Positions 11,959 through 24,182 of a DNA stretch of 64,000 nt are shown one piece after another. The first letter of the stretch is position 1. The number at the start of each line of letters is the position of its first letter. The notes under the pieces are model-generated. The model was not told where the DNA came from. It searched no databases and saw only the letters and a program-made list of their open reading frames with translations. The stretch comes from Pseudo-nitzschia pungens (Eukaryota > Bacillariophyta > Bacillariophyceae > Bacillariales > Bacillariaceae): positions 922,501 through 986,500 of the forward strand of contig CM074760.1 in assembly GCA_037355855.1 (NCBI GenBank). Reading direction: 5' to 3'. The translations under genes and the position numbers were made by a program.

Positions 11959-13855
11959 ATGATGCTAGCAACAACACGATCCTTGGTCCGCAGGGCGGCG
12001 ATGGCAAGTGCATCCGCATCCGCATCTACCTCATCCACTGTTTCTTCGACATCGTCCACCGCGTGCAACACTTGTCGAACAATGCGCGTTCGGGGAGCCA
12101 GCGGTGCCTTTGCGTCCCCCTCTTTTAGGGGGTTTTCCACCCTGCCCATCGACGAGGGCAGCGACGATAGCGAGGCCAAACAACCCATTGACGAGCCGCC
12201 CCAGGTGGACACCTCCGCAACGACCAAGGCCAGCAGCAGCAGCAGCAGCAGTGGCGGTGAGCTCAACAAGAACCTCAAACCCTCCGAAATCGTGGCGGCA
12301 CTGGACCGCCACATCGTGGGGCAGCCGGAGGCCAAGAAATCCGTGGCGATTGCCATGCGGAATCGCTGGCGTCGTCGACAGCTGCCGGACGATCTTCGCA
12401 AAGAGGTGACGCCCCGCAATGTCTTGTTGGTGGGACCCACGGGGTGAGTCGAATGAACACGGAGGAGGGGACACGGATGGGCTTGTTCCGATGCAGGAGC
12501 GACGATTTGAGCATTGTTGTTTGTTTGGTTTGCTTCGGTCCGTCACAGCCATGGTCCAAAAGGAGCTATCCTCACAGCATCATCTCACCCATATGTTTTG
12601 GAACTCCGTACAATTTCTCATTTCTCTCTATCGCACAATTTTGTGCAATCCGACCCTAACAAATTTCCGCCAATGCCTGCTTTTCTCGTACTGCTGTATC
12701 ATTCCGTGCAGTTGCGGTAAGACGGAGGTGGCCCGGCGTATGGCCATGATCAACGACGCGCCCTTTCTCAAGGTGGAAGCTACCAAATTTACGGAGGTGG
12801 GCTACCACGGCCGCGACGTCGATCAGATCATCCGAGACCTGATGGACGTGGCGATGCAACTGGCCAAAAAACAGCAGACCGAGCTCCTCAAGGAGCAGGC
12901 CGAATCCCTTGCGGAGGAACGCATCCTCGACATTCTTGCGGGACCCTCTTCGGAGAACGCCACCCGGGGACGGGAATCCTTCCGGGACATGCTGCGCCAG
13001 GGACTACTGGACGACCAGGAAATCGAGATCGACGTGCCCAGCCAGAAACAGAACCAGACCGAAATCGACCAGAGCAATCCGCAAATTGTGGCCATGAGTG
13101 ATCTGATGCAGCGCCTGGCAAGTGGCGGAAAGAAACCACCGACGGAGCGAAAGAAACTTCCCATTTCGGAGGCCAGGGGGATCATACTGGAGGTGGAACT
13201 CGAACGGTTGCTGGAAAATGTCGATCTCAAAAAGAGTGCAATCCAGGCCGTCGAAGAGAGTGGCGTCGTCTTTATTGACGAGATCGATAAGATTTGCTCA
13301 CCCAAGGAAGGAATCAGCGGCCGTTCCGCGGACGCCAGTGCCGAGGGTGTCCAGAGAGACTTGTTGCCGCTGATTGAGGGGACCACGATCAACACGAAAC
13401 ACGGAAATGTCAAAACGGACTACATCCTGTTCATTGCCAGCGGAGCCTTCCACGCCGTCAAGGTGAGCGATTTGCTCCCTGAGTTGCAGGGCCGATTGCC
13501 GATCCGTGTCGAACTTTCCGGCCTAACGGAAGACGACCTCTACAAAATTCTGACGGAACCCGTCGCCAACCTCGTCCGCCAACAGGTGGAACTCATCGGG
13601 GCGGAGGGCGTCGAACTGGTGTTTGAGAACGAAGCCCTCAGGGAAATTGCGCGCATGGCCGCTATGCTCAACAAGACGGTCGAAAACATTGGTGCTCGTC
13701 GGCTCCACACGGTCCTAGAACGCATCATGGAATCCATAAGCTATGACGCGGCAGAAATGGACGCCGGATCGACCGTTACTGTAACGAAACAAACGGTAGA
13801 AGAGCGCATGGAAAGCGTGACGAAAAAGATGGACGTATCGAGGTATATCTTGTAG
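11959..13855 (+). CDS. hslU: HslU ATPase of the HslVU protease, organellar
   Basis: AAA+ unfoldase that feeds substrates to the HslV peptidase; in eukaryotes it acts in mitochondria. Exons are 11959-12443 and 12712-13855. The 268 bp intron (GTGAGT...GTGCAG) interrupts the Walker A codons, and splicing restores GPTGCGKTE (residues 159-167). The product is about 542 residues. Other landmarks: [39 protein letters not shown], Walker B VVFIDEID near residue 348, sensor region [14 protein letters not shown], and the C-terminal ...MDVSRYIL tail that docks into HslV. The first ~100 residues are Ser/Ala/Thr/Arg-rich with a run of seven Ser, fitting a mitochondrial presequence plus linker. Bacterial HslU is about 443 residues, so the extra length is the targeting region. 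Either of two adjacent ATGs could be used. Confidence 0.96.
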
Positions 13856-15966
13856 GTAGGGAATCGGAAGACAAAACAGAGCAGAATGCATAGCTGAGGG
13901 TTCACTCGATTGTTTTGGAACTCTGCGGATTAGTGTGTTGCTCTCCCATTTTGTCTCTTGGTTGTACCTTCAAAAAAAGTACGCGAGACGGATAAGGCGG
14001 AATTTATCGAACGAGGAAGCCGTCACCACACTGTGTGGCGTATGATCTTCTACGATTTTGAATCGACCCAAGGGGTTGCATGGAAACGTGCTGAATGATA
14101 AATTTTATGCCAAGTATTATACTAGTTTTGAAATAATAACAAGAAAAAATACAATTTACCCGATATTTGTAACTATAACTTGGTTCAAAACAACGCAGCT
14201 CGTCTAATGGGTTGGAGCAAAACTTGATATTCGAAACTTTCGCGTTGCTACGTCATCATTGGGATGCGGCGAAATGGCGACAGAGTACTGGCTTGGGGAA
14301 AAAAGATAACTCGTACACAGGAGTGCAAGAGCATAAACCATGTTGAAACACACAGCAAGCAATTCTTGGTGACTAGTAGGGTGGTAGAAATATATGGATT
14401 GCAATCAAACTCGACAACAGAATACTAGCCTTACGATCAAAATTCTTAGCATCACCAAACCGAAAACTCAATGTATTGAATACCTGAAAATCACAATAGT
14501 GGATGAATCTTTAAAATCGTCCTCATTTGGGTATCATGGATCGATCATTCCATTCCAAAGGGTGCTGTGCGGTCGTGTAACAGTAGTAGTAGTAGTAGGA
14601 ACACTGAAACTGTCATACGTAATTTGCAAATGAGAACAATGAAGGCATTGGTGGGATAAAATCCAACAGTGTGTGGTTTTCGCATAGTCTCTCGTATTTT
14701 TAGCACTTGACGTTAGATCACATTTTTGTTCTGAAAATAGAAAATAGTGGTCTCCCCAGATGAGCAAAACTACACCACTGTGCTGAAATCTTCAAAAATC
14801 AACAAGTTTTCCCATCTTTCAACGACACAAAAGAAGCTATGCAATCATTACATCAGTTGGTGATGTAAAGGCGATAGTAAGGAAAATTCAATGCCAAGAA
14901 ATCACAGCTTCTTCACGTCGGCCAAAAAAAGCAACAGCCGTACTAATGTGCACATTACATAGACAGAGGAGGTCTTGTGACAGGATCAGGATGCTGCTTT
15001 CACTATTCGAAGCACACACAACAGCCACACTGCTAGTAGCTACTCTTCCGACTAGTACTACTAATACTTCTACTAGTAAGAATATTGTTGGTCCTCTGGA
15101 TCATAGTAGTACTAGTACTAGTACTAGTAACCTTACTACTACTAGTAGTACTAGTACTAGTAGTAGATCAAAATTCAATTCTTGTCTACCTCTTCCTATT
15201 TTCTATGGTTCGAATGTTTTCGAAGTTGAAGACTAGAGAAACAGTAAGTTATGTACCTTTACTAAATGCCTGATAGGACTTTGGTCCACTTTGCCAGAGA
15301 GTGGACATACAAGTACAAAGATAGTGATGTCCGCTTTTTTGTCTCTCATCTCAACAGGATGGAACAAGATTTCAAGATTTTCGTCGCGGATTTTTTAGCG
15401 GGAATAATTAGACTCATAATGTTGTAGGAATCTTATCTTTGTACACACGTGTACCATCCCAAGTTTGGAATTTCAAAGCTCAAATTATTGCATCCTCAGA
15501 AACAATTAGAGCCGTCAACAAAAAATTGATCAACAAACGAACCTAATTGCGCAAAAAATTCACTAACGTAAGAACAAAAACAGGTAAAAAGCGTTATCAC
15601 AATTCCCTATCAATCTACCATTGTGACCCTTAATGCTTGCGCAAATGCCGAGCAAGCACGTGAGGATGACCCAGTATTTTTCCGTTCACATCGACACAGG
15701 ATTTGATCATACTGCCCTCAGAAATTTTGCTTGTCGAAGGAATGTTTTCGGCCAGAGTCGACCAACGAAGTGCACAAAAATCCGAATATAAAGTAGGTAG
15801 AAGAGGAAAGGTTTATGCCAACCCTGAAAGCAAGAATGAGATTTAATTAACGTTTTCTCCACACTCAAGTAACATCGGAATGTTGCTGAACTCCTCACTC
15901 TTCCAGCAAATCTGAACTGGACTACGATTCCATAATTCAACTAATATTTTAGTTTCAAAACTAACG
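13856..15966. other. Intergenic, 2.1 kb
   Basis: No gene supported. It holds a dense tract of CTAGTA/ACTAGT units at about 15045-15168, with one dispersed octamer embedded at 15129-15136, and a short TAG repeat near 14582-14597. Otherwise AT-rich and unstructured to the eye. Confidence 0.45.
15045..15168. repeat. CTAGTA/ACTAGT short-repeat tract
   Basis: Dense array of overlapping ACTAGT, TACTAGTA and TACTACTAG units, palindromic in part, interrupted by GTAACCTTAC (15127-15136). Similar tracts occur at about 30160-30192, 53770-53832 and 53965-54022 and near 640 and 700. Confidence 0.85.
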
Positions 15967-17544
15967 ATGGCCGACGGTACACGACCCTTAGCGGACTGCC
16001 TGAGTGAGAACGCTAGTGTTGACGCTCTGGAGGTGAAGGTGTCCCAGAGCGACTCACTCAATAGACAGACACGGATCTTAAACAAAATCAAAGGCAAACA
16101 AAGAGACAATGATAAGGTCTACATCGGAACTATTTCTATGACCGATCAATCGGAAATTAGTGCTCTCTCTTCGTGCGATTCTAACGAAAGCTCGGTCGGA
16201 AACGCAACTTTTCTTTTTGACACATTGAGGTACCAAAACATTGGAGCTAAGAAGTCAAGGCGTACGAAACGAAAGGACACTCAGAATGAGAAATTTTCTC
16301 CAATAGCATTGAATCGAATCTTCCTCAAAGTATACAATTCTGTGTTTGATGACACGTTGAAGTCAACGTGCGCCGAGGATTTTGAAACTGTAATTGATAC
16401 GGCCCCAGTCATTTTCGTGCAGAGTGATCATAGTGCCGATCCAATCCTATCCGGAACAGCGAGAAGAGCAGAAGAAAAAGCTGATTCCTCCAAACCAGAC
16501 GATTCTCACACCAGTTCTAATCAAACTATGTTTATATCATATGAAAACGACATTCCAACTATCTCTCCCGTGACGATAGGAAGTCGAAAACATGCGGAAA
16601 AGGCTAATTTTGTGAATTGTGAACCGTTGTATGACAATTCAGCAAGAAAGTCAGGTGTTTACAGAGTTCCTCTGAACGACACTGTTCCCAATACCTCTCC
16701 TGGATACTTTCCGTGGTCCAGTCCCAGACGATTTGCGTCTACGTCATTGAGCGTGGATGAATCCGCTTCTTCGATTGTAGCGAGTGATGACCAGGTTGAA
16801 CCATCACATGATCGGCTCAATGTCGCTGAGAAAAGAAAGGTAGAGTCAGCAGGTCCACTGTCGACTGCAGCAGAAGCGTTAGCGATTGTGGAGAGATCTC
16901 TTTTTGACACACTATCCTTCGAAACTCAGATCGAAAGCTATTCAGACTCAGAATCGATTTCAAGGCAATCAAATAAACGAGAAACTTCAAATCATGTGGA
17001 GGAAGATCCTATGGAGAAGACGGGCCTATTTAGGTCCTCCACACCGTTGGTTACCCAACGAAACGACTTGGTTACTGAGAAAGCTGAGGCAATTGAAGTT
17101 GATGATATTGGCAACATCATGAGCGACGATGTCAACGGGAACAGATTGCATCCTTTAGACAGAAATATTTATTTATCCTATTCAATCGAGCCACAGCAAT
17201 CTAAGGTACGCGGAGAAAGGTCAGATACTTCTGACTCCAGCGATGGTTCAGTGCATACACCGAAGAATAATTCGATTTTGAAATCATTTTCTGTACCTAA
17301 GTGGAAACGGAGACTGAGACTTTTCTCCGGAAGCAAAGAGAAGAAAGAAGACTCCTATCTTGACATGAAGATACGAAGCAATGTTTGCGACTCCCCTGGT
17401 GCAACCACAACATCTACGATCCCGACTGATGCGTCATCGTTCGAAGACGAGGAATTTTTTAATCGAACTGCTCCATACTTGATTCGACCCAGGACAAGGC
17501 AGCATTATAGAATCAACACTGCCCCTGCCTTCGATCCAATCTAG
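15967..17544 (+). CDS. Ser-rich protein of unknown function
   Basis: 525 residues, single exon, ATG 15967. Composition is Ser/Thr/Asp/Glu-rich with little hydrophobic core, so it is probably largely disordered. A basic patch (PKWKRRLRLFSGSKEKKE) lies near residue 440. No signal peptide, membrane helix or known domain was recognised. The uninterrupted frame of over 1.5 kb in AT-normal DNA supports a real gene. It may be a distant relative of the next gene (18926), which is on the same strand with a similar acidic Ser-rich style and a basic KRF-GRISKDKKK patch, but I see no alignable similarity. Confidence 0.65.
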   Translation: MADGTRPLADCLSENASVDALEVKVSQSDSLNRQTRILNKIKGKQRDNDKVYIGTISMTDQSEISALSSCDSNESSVGNATFLFDTLRYQNIGAKKSRRTKRKDTQNEKFSPIALNRIFLKVYNSVFDDTLKSTCAEDFETVIDTAPVIFVQSDHSADPILSGTARRAEEKADSSKPDDSHTSSNQTMFISYENDIPTISPVTIGSRKHAEKANFVNCEPLYDNSARKSGVYRVPLNDTVPNTSPGYFPWSSPRRFASTSLSVDESASSIVASDDQVEPSHDRLNVAEKRKVESAGPLSTAAEALAIVERSLFDTLSFETQIESYSDSESISRQSNKRETSNHVEEDPMEKTGLFRSSTPLVTQRNDLVTEKAEAIEVDDIGNIMSDDVNGNRLHPLDRNIYLSYSIEPQQSKVRGERSDTSDSSDGSVHTPKNNSILKSFSVPKWKRRLRLFSGSKEKKEDSYLDMKIRSNVCDSPGATTTSTIPTDASSFEDEEFFNRTAPYLIRPRTRQHYRINTAPAFDPI

Positions 17545-18925
17545 CCGCAAGAAACAATAGCTTTTGTAAAAATTCTAGAATGATCATGCAAGCATTTTAC
17601 GTTGAATCTCTTCGGTTTCTTCCTCTTTTGACCTACAGTTGTTATTCATCGGTCAGGCATTATAACAAACTTGCGTAGATTCGAACTGGGCATCGTAACA
17701 ATCAACCTTATGCACATCTTGTGTATTAATGACTGCTTCCAAGTGTCTCTTGACTTCTACCTCGACGAGCAGGGTCAGCATAAATTCATGAGATCGTCAA
17801 ACCATGTTCAGATTGTCGCACAATCTGGAAGAGTCTCAGGTGGTTCAAAAAAATACACAAAACTTCTGCTTCGGAGCGACCAACTTCTCGCAAAGACGGT
17901 AGTGATGAAATTCCAGCATTGAACACAAGATCGACAGAGATGGCGGCATCATTCAGATAGGATGCGGGCCCAGAGAGAACGACTCGAAGAAAAGTCGATC
18001 TGAAAGCGATCTAGAAAATATTGGGTTGAACGAGCAGATTGCATATTCGAGCCCTGTTTGTGCTACGGCAGTTACCTGAGTTGAATCCAGAGCCCCAGCT
18101 TCGACGGCTTGAATTTTTTTTTCTTTCTGGCGCAGTAGAGATTATCTTGGAACGAACAGCTGCTGAGGAGAAATCTTCTTCAATTTCGGTCAAGTTTCTA
18201 CCAAAGCTTCGAATCGACTTCAGAAGGTTCATGGACTGAAGCTTATCACGGTCACCATGGTTATCACGGTTGTAACAATGGAACTCGAAAGCGAACGAGT
18301 GGCGGGCACACTGCCCACAACCACACACACACACACACACAGCTTCATTCTCAAGGTCGAGATTTTACCTTTCACCCTGACACCTCGTGTCCCTCCATGA
18401 TTTTTCATTCTTTTCGCACATGGTATTAATACGATTACACGTCACTTAAGTTCCCTCGTTCATCAGCCTTGAGATGGAGATTGAAGATCCGATTGTTGAT
18501 TGATCGGTGAAAGGCTCGTCACGATATCTTATCTTTCACAGTAAAAATCTCAATAGTAGCACGTCATCTTTCAGCACCTTACGTGTATCGGTGACAACTA
18601 CGTGTACCAATAAGAAGAGTTCCTTGTTTTGAGATACTCCGATTACAGAAATAGAAAGAAATACTAGTTTTTGGCGGTGCTTGTTTCATATTTTCGCGCT
18701 AAAGTTGACACGCGCGGACGTGAAGCAGAAAAAAGTATTCGTTGAGAAGAAACATAACTCTCTCGCGCGACCAAACTTTAGAGTGTTTAACCCTGAAGAG
18801 GTATTCAAGAAAAATCTGGTTTTAGTGTCTTCCGATAAGTGCGAGCAGGACGAGACAGAAAAATTAATACCGCGTTTTTACAAAATCGAAACAATTTCAA
18901 ATGATGTTTTGTCTTTACTTTTTTG
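17545..18925. other. Intergenic
   Basis: No gene supported. An (AC)n dinucleotide microsatellite lies at about 18321-18342. An 81-codon open frame just upstream of 18926 has no ATG. Confidence 0.45.
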
Positions 18926-19942
18926 ATGAAAGATGAAAGGAGGAATCCATCGAGTGGTCATAAACAAAACATTGTGATTGTGCGCAAGCCAACAAACATG
19001 ACGATGAAATCATCTATACTAAGTTTCGGCTACGAGTACTCGTATGGGAAGATGAAAGACTTTAACCAAATCCCAGAAGGGGTACGGAAGCAAAAAAAGA
19101 ATCGTATGAGCAATGCGTTCAAACGTTTCGTTGGCAGGATTTCAAAAGATAAGAAAAAAACAGAGGAAATCGTCGATTTTAATTCATTCCAGGAGGTGCA
19201 ATCAGAGAAAATCGACGACTCTGCAGAAGAATTAGGCTTGATGATGTCGGAGTTGGTGCCTGAAATTCTCCGGGTCTCACCGATGCACAAATCTTGTGAG
19301 GTCACTCTCATATCATCTTCGTTTGATGAATCAGTCTGTGAGAAGGAAGAGCCTCAAACGCAACACATCATCACTGTCAAGCAAGGAGATAAGGATGAAT
19401 TCGATGAGAGTTACCATGTTGTTCTGAACCCTTATCGTCGTTCGCGAACCAATAACTCTTTCTACGATGAAGAGAAACATCATCAGGCTGAAACCGGATC
19501 GAACGATATTACGCAAGATACTAGCGATGAATCTTGTTCCTTGGATTCGGATCATGATGATGACGACTGTAACATAAATGAGATTACAGAGTCCGACACA
19601 GAAAAGCACGTTGATATCGATGGATATCTTGAAGACAACGGCGATTACGAATTTGGGCGTGCAAGGCAAGATTTCTTTGTCAACAGATCGCTCTTTAATG
19701 CAAGTGAGTCAGATGAGGAAGACGACGAAACCTTCACCAAATTTTTGGAAGAACTCAACCAGTCGTCGATTCCAATCGAAGAATACAAGCATCACGAGGT
19801 CTCGAAACTTGAAGGACTTTATCCCACAGGTGAAATTCTTAGCATAACGCTCGACAAATCGGTCGAGGGCGATTTGCAGGGCTTATTTTCCACAGATGGT
19901 GAACATTCCATTCAGTTTATTGTGGAGAATATTTCATTTTAA
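18926..19942 (+). CDS. Acidic protein of unknown function
   Basis: 338 residues from the first true ATG at 18926, single exon; ATGs a few codons later are alternatives. The N-terminus is basic (KKNRMSNAFKRFVGRISK), the rest strongly acidic with runs such as DSDHDDDD and ESDEEDDE. No domain, signal or membrane segment recognised. It may be nuclear by composition only. Same strand as the Ser-rich gene at 15967, 1.4 kb downstream of it. Confidence 0.55.
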   Translation: MKDERRNPSSGHKQNIVIVRKPTNMTMKSSILSFGYEYSYGKMKDFNQIPEGVRKQKKNRMSNAFKRFVGRISKDKKKTEEIVDFNSFQEVQSEKIDDSAEELGLMMSELVPEILRVSPMHKSCEVTLISSSFDESVCEKEEPQTQHIITVKQGDKDEFDESYHVVLNPYRRSRTNNSFYDEEKHHQAETGSNDITQDTSDESCSLDSDHDDDDCNINEITESDTEKHVDIDGYLEDNGDYEFGRARQDFFVNRSLFNASESDEEDDETFTKFLEELNQSSIPIEEYKHHEVSKLEGLYPTGEILSITLDKSVEGDLQGLFSTDGEHSIQFIVENISF

Positions 19943-21023
19943 GAAGCACACACATCGTTAAAATATTCTGGTCCTCATGTTGAGAATGTCGGCAACCATC
20001 CATTGAAGCTATGTCAAGAGTTTGCACCGCGCAACGGAAGCTTAGAAAATATCATACAGTAAAGTTCATAGATAAGACGTATATTTTAGACACATTATTC
20101 ATTGCACAATCTTTCAGGCGACCATTTATTTTGTTCAGTGTACAGCATTCGTAATAGGATTTTTCAAGATTCCTCTTAGTCAACTGATTCGTTTCTTGGA
20201 ACACAAAAAGTGCGTGTACCTCTTGGAAAAAGTTGTCTAGATTTTTGCCTTTTGTTTCCCTACGGTATCGTTTTGTGAATACGAAGTAACCTTATTTCAT
20301 TCCAAGTTCATAGTCATCATCACGGTGCATGCCACTGAAGGATGGAGAAGGATGTTTCAATGGAAGTTGAGGAAGATATTATTTTTTTCAAATCATCCCG
20401 TATTTTTTCTTCTCCTTGTGTATTTGTACTGGTATGTTCCGACCTTTAAAATTGACGTACATGTATGAAACTCCCGGGACGTGCGTATGTTTCATTATTA
20501 TTTTATGTCTTGGTGATTTTGACACTCAAATTCTTCCATCTGCTTCAAACAACGTATCATCTCCTACAGAACATATGTGTTATGGTGATCTTCAATACAT
20601 ACTATAGTACGTTGTTTTACTTTGTAGGTGATTAGTGACTCTCTCGGGTTGAGGTTTTTCTTGTCTGTTCATAGTCCGTTTCGGTCTGGCATTGACACGT
20701 CCTTCAGTCACCTTTCCCCCCACCAACAAAATACCTCGATCCGAGGATCCGTGATGCCACATCAAAGAGCGATGCTTGTTGATTGGCGTTGATGAGAGAT
20801 GCATCTGGAGCGGTAACGAGGAGCGACAACAAAAACTCAGCATCCACCACAGAAGAATACCCCGAAGCGACAATAAGATATCGAAAAGCCGCCATAGAAG
20901 CAGTGTTCCACAGTTCAGTTAGCGTCAAAATATAGAGGAATACAAGTCACCTAGTACAAGACGGAGACAAGCTAAAAGATTCGAACAGCAACATCAATTA
21001 CATTTTCATCATAATCGGGAACA
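19943..21023. other. Intergenic
   Basis: No gene supported. A partial relative of the dispersed motif (GTAACCTTA) lies near 20286. The last part is the presumed promoter and 5' UTR of NOP56. Confidence 0.45.
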
Positions 21024-22750
21024 ATGGCCGACTCCAAGACTCTTTTTACGTTATCAGAGAGTGCTGCAGGTTACGCCCTCTTCGAAGTAGTTGCTTTTGA
21101 AGAAATTGGCAGCTTGCTCGAGGGAAGTATGGATACCGTCACCGACATCAAACGATTCGGTCGAGCCCTCAAGCTCAAAGCCTTCCTTCCATTCGAAACG
21201 GCGCAACAGGCGTTGGAAAACGCCAATGCAATTTCGGAGCATGCGATGACGGAAGCACTCCACGACTTTTTGGAAATGAATCTTCCCAAGAAGTCGAAGA
21301 AGTATTCCTTGGGAGTGGTCGATCCTGCTCTCGCCACTGCTATTTCGAATGGATTGGGAGGTATTTCGTGCCGCAGTGATGATACTGTGCGAGAGATTCT
21401 CAGAGGGTGCCGCATGCACTTGGATACATTTGTCAAAGGATTGGAGGGCGGAGCTGCGGAAAAGGCACAGCTCGGTTTGGGTCACTCCTATTCTCGTTCC
21501 AAGGTGAAGTTCAACCCTGCTCGTTCAGACAATATGATCATTCAATCCATTGCCCTCTTGGATCAGATGGACAAGGATTTGAATACATTCGCTATGAGAG
21601 TCCGAGAATGGTACTCTTGGCACTTCCCCGAACTCAAAGAAATCGTCAAAGACAACATCATGTTTGCCCGAGCAGCTGCGTACATTCAAGACAAGTCGAC
21701 TATTTGCACCACGAAATCGGGGGATGGTGACGATGATGAGAAGGAAGACAAACTGCCTGGTTTGGTCGAGATCGTAGGCGACGAGGAGACTGCGAAAGCC
21801 GTACAGGCCGCTGCCAAAACCAGCATGGGAATGGAATGTTCTGCCGTGGATATGGTCAACATCATCAACTTCACCCAACGAATGGTCAAGTTGGCAGAAT
21901 TCAGAAAGAATCTATCCAACTACCTTTCGGAAAAGATGGGGATTGTCGCACCGAATCTCAGTGCACTGATCGGAGATACCGTTGCCGCACGATTAATTAG
22001 CAAGGTGAGTTCTTGTCTTCCTCGAGTTCATTCTTTCTTCGCGCTGTTGATCATGCTATTGTCAAAGGGACCATCTATATGTCTCACATCAATTTTACTC
22101 TTTTCATTGCTTTGTCCCTCCAGGCCGGTTCGTTGACGAACTTGGCCAAGGCCCCTGCGTCTACGGTACAGATTTTGGGAGCCGAAAAGGCCCTCTTCCG
22201 TGCCCTCAAGACCAAGGGTAACACCCCAAAATACGGTTTGATCTACCACTCCACCTTCATCGGCCGCGCCGATGCCAAGAACAAGGGAAGGATATCTCGA
22301 TACCTGGCCAACAAGTGTTCGATTGCAACGCGCATCGACTCCTTTTCGGACGAACCCAACCGTCTCTACGGAGAAAAGCTCCGGGATCAGGTGGAGGAAC
22401 GCCTCAAGTTCTACGAGACGGGTGCAGCCCCCCGCCGCAACATCGATGTCATGCAAGACGTAGCCAAGCAACTCAAGGTGGATGCTGGTGACGACAGCGA
22501 TGAGGAGATGGAGGTGGCCAAGACCCCAAGCAAGAAGGAAAAGAAGAAGAAGGACAAGAAGCGCAAATCCACGGGTGGTGACGATAGCGACGAAGAAATG
22601 AAGACACCGAAGAAGGCTAAAAAGGAATCCAGTGACAGTGACGAAGAAATGAAGACACCGAAGAAATCCGAGAAGAAAGCAAAGAAAGAAAAGAAGTCGG
22701 CAAAGAAGGAGAAGAAGTCCGAGAAAAAGAAACGAAAGAGCTCAAGCTAA
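21024..22750 (+). CDS. NOP56: NOP56, box C/D snoRNP core protein
   Basis: Core scaffold of box C/D snoRNPs, which guide 2'-O-methylation of rRNA in the nucleolus. Exons are 21024-22004 and 22124-22750. The 119 bp intron (AAG/GTGAGT...CTCCAG, phase 0) splits the Nop domain; total is about 535 residues. The N-terminal NOP5NT region is followed by a coiled-coil region with [20 protein letters not shown], and then the Nop domain with ARLISK joined to [20 protein letters not shown] and [14 protein letters not shown], diagnostic of NOP56 rather than NOP58 or PRP31. The C-terminal ~80 residues are the KKE/D-type tail, here with DSDEEM-x-TPKK units repeated. I looked for a box C/D snoRNA in the intron and saw none. 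Confidence 0.97.
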
Positions 22751-23030
22751 AGAAGCAGAAATTTGAAGTTTGGGACTTAGCTTTTTTACATATTACTACC
22801 ACATTAACTATCATCATCATTATAACGCACACAATCATAACCATTTTTCCGGCTGCGTATGTAAATAATACAATCAGCGATTTTAATTTCACTCGTCAAG
22901 AATCGCTATACAGAAATTGCTGTCGCCATGACCATAAATCAATAAAGGAACATAATTTCACGAAGTATAAAACATTTCCAATGATATTAGTACTAATATC
23001 TGAAGAATCTATGGATGTCCTCTGGTTTCG

Positions 23031-24182
23031 TCACCTCCCGTGCCGTAGTGTCGTGGCCTTGGTGAGAACAAACAAAATCGCAAAGACGACCGTGTGGAGG
23101 ACCATGATCCATGGGTACCGGTCGAACACCAGCGCTGCAAACATAAAGCCACCCACAATGAAGACAACGGATCGGCCCATGGTCAGCAGAACCGGACCGA
23201 GGGACAGGACCGGAGCGTTGTAGATCCACTCGAACACCAGGCCGGTGTAGTCGTCCAGAACCAGCTTGGGCAGTTTCGTTTCGATGCCACCGGTGACGGC
23301 CCCGATGGTAGACGGGGATCCGGTGTTGTTTTGGTGCGCCAGCATGGGATGCGCGGACACGACGGTCAGATCGGGCATCCCCCAGGCCACAACGTCGACG
23401 TGCCCCGAGGCCCTCCAGCATCCCTCCAGGAGCTTGTCGGCCCCCCTCTTGGAGAGCAGATACGCGTGGGCACCGAGCGGACGTCTCGGGAAGTGACAGT
23501 GCGGGGCTCCCTCCAGCTTCCGTCGGGGTCGGCGACCGCCCCCGGCAAAAAAGGCGGCGATCCGGTTGAGGCCGTGCCTGCCGTCCGGGTGGACGCAGCC
23601 CAGGGCTCCGAGAAAGATCACGTCCCAGTTCCCGTGGCGGGTCTCCGGGCAGGCTTCGTCGATCTCTCGCACTATTTCGGCGACCTTTTCCGGAAAGTTG
23701 TCGGCGACGATGACGTCGTCTTCCAAAACGAGCCGGTAGGGTTCGGGACCCTTCGAGGTTTCTTCCCAGACCTTTCGATGCGAAAGAAAACAGCCGATGG
23801 TTCCGGGCGTGCAAACCATCCTCGCGATTGACGTGGTATTCGCCCGAAGTTCGGCATCGGTCAGATTCCTTCCGTTGACGGCCGAAACCCGAACGATTTG
23901 TTTCTCGGGTACTCCCTTGGCGATCAGTCCGGAAACAACCGTCTCCCATCGTTCGGTCTCTACATCGAGGTTGATGACGTGTATGTTGACGGGCATCACT
24001 GCGTGTTTTCGTTGCCACTTCCTTGGACTTCTCGGAGTGGTTGCCGATCTACGTCCGAACAGGTTGGCAGAAGAACCGATCGCTGCCGACAGAAAGAGCA
24101 GCACCGAGAACAGGGCCACACCGGACCACCACCGCATCGCGTTCCGACTGTGTGGCGTCAATGCCAATCTCCTAGACGCCAT
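23031..24182 (-). CDS. Glycosyltransferase, family 25-like, membrane-anchored
   Basis: 383 residues, single exon, ATG 24182. Residues about 19-40 form a signal anchor. Then INLDVETERWE (about 70), the GCFLSHRKVWE motif (130-140) and LVLEDD (151-156) match the GT25 pattern of LPS-type galactosyltransferases and procollagen galactosyltransferases. Unlike a simple type II Golgi enzyme, it also has two hydrophobic segments near the C-terminus (about residues 310-375), so topology is uncertain. Acceptor and sugar are unknown; a Golgi role is inference. Divergent from THOC3 (587 bp apart). GC-rich, giving long antisense open frames that I treat as shadows. Confidence 0.82.
   Translation of the reverse strand: MASRRLALTPHSRNAMRWWSGVALFSVLLFLSAAIGSSANLFGRRSATTPRSPRKWQRKHAVMPVNIHVINLDVETERWETVVSGLIAKGVPEKQIVRVSAVNGRNLTDAELRANTTSIARMVCTPGTIGCFLSHRKVWEETSKGPEPYRLVLEDDVIVADNFPEKVAEIVREIDEACPETRHGNWDVIFLGALGCVHPDGRHGLNRIAAFFAGGGRRPRRKLEGAPHCHFPRRPLGAHAYLLSKRGADKLLEGCWRASGHVDVVAWGMPDLTVVSAHPMLAHQNNTGSPSTIGAVTGGIETKLPKLVLDDYTGLVFEWIYNAPVLSLGPVLLTMGRSVVFIVGGFMFAALVFDRYPWIMVLHTVVFAILFVLTKATTLRHGR

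Noticed and set aside
18681..18926. An 81-codon frame ending where the gene at 18926 begins
   Set aside because: No ATG in the frame and no recognisable product; the overlap is probably chance.
22005..22123. Intronic snoRNA in NOP56
   Set aside because: NOP56 introns host snoRNAs in some organisms, but I see no C box (RTGATGA) and D box (CTGA) pair with terminal stem in this 119-bp intron.
22993..24018. Long open frames antisense or out of frame to the glycosyltransferase
   Set aside because: Arg/Pro/Gly-rich shadow translation of GC-rich coding DNA; the frame from 24182 carries the family motifs.
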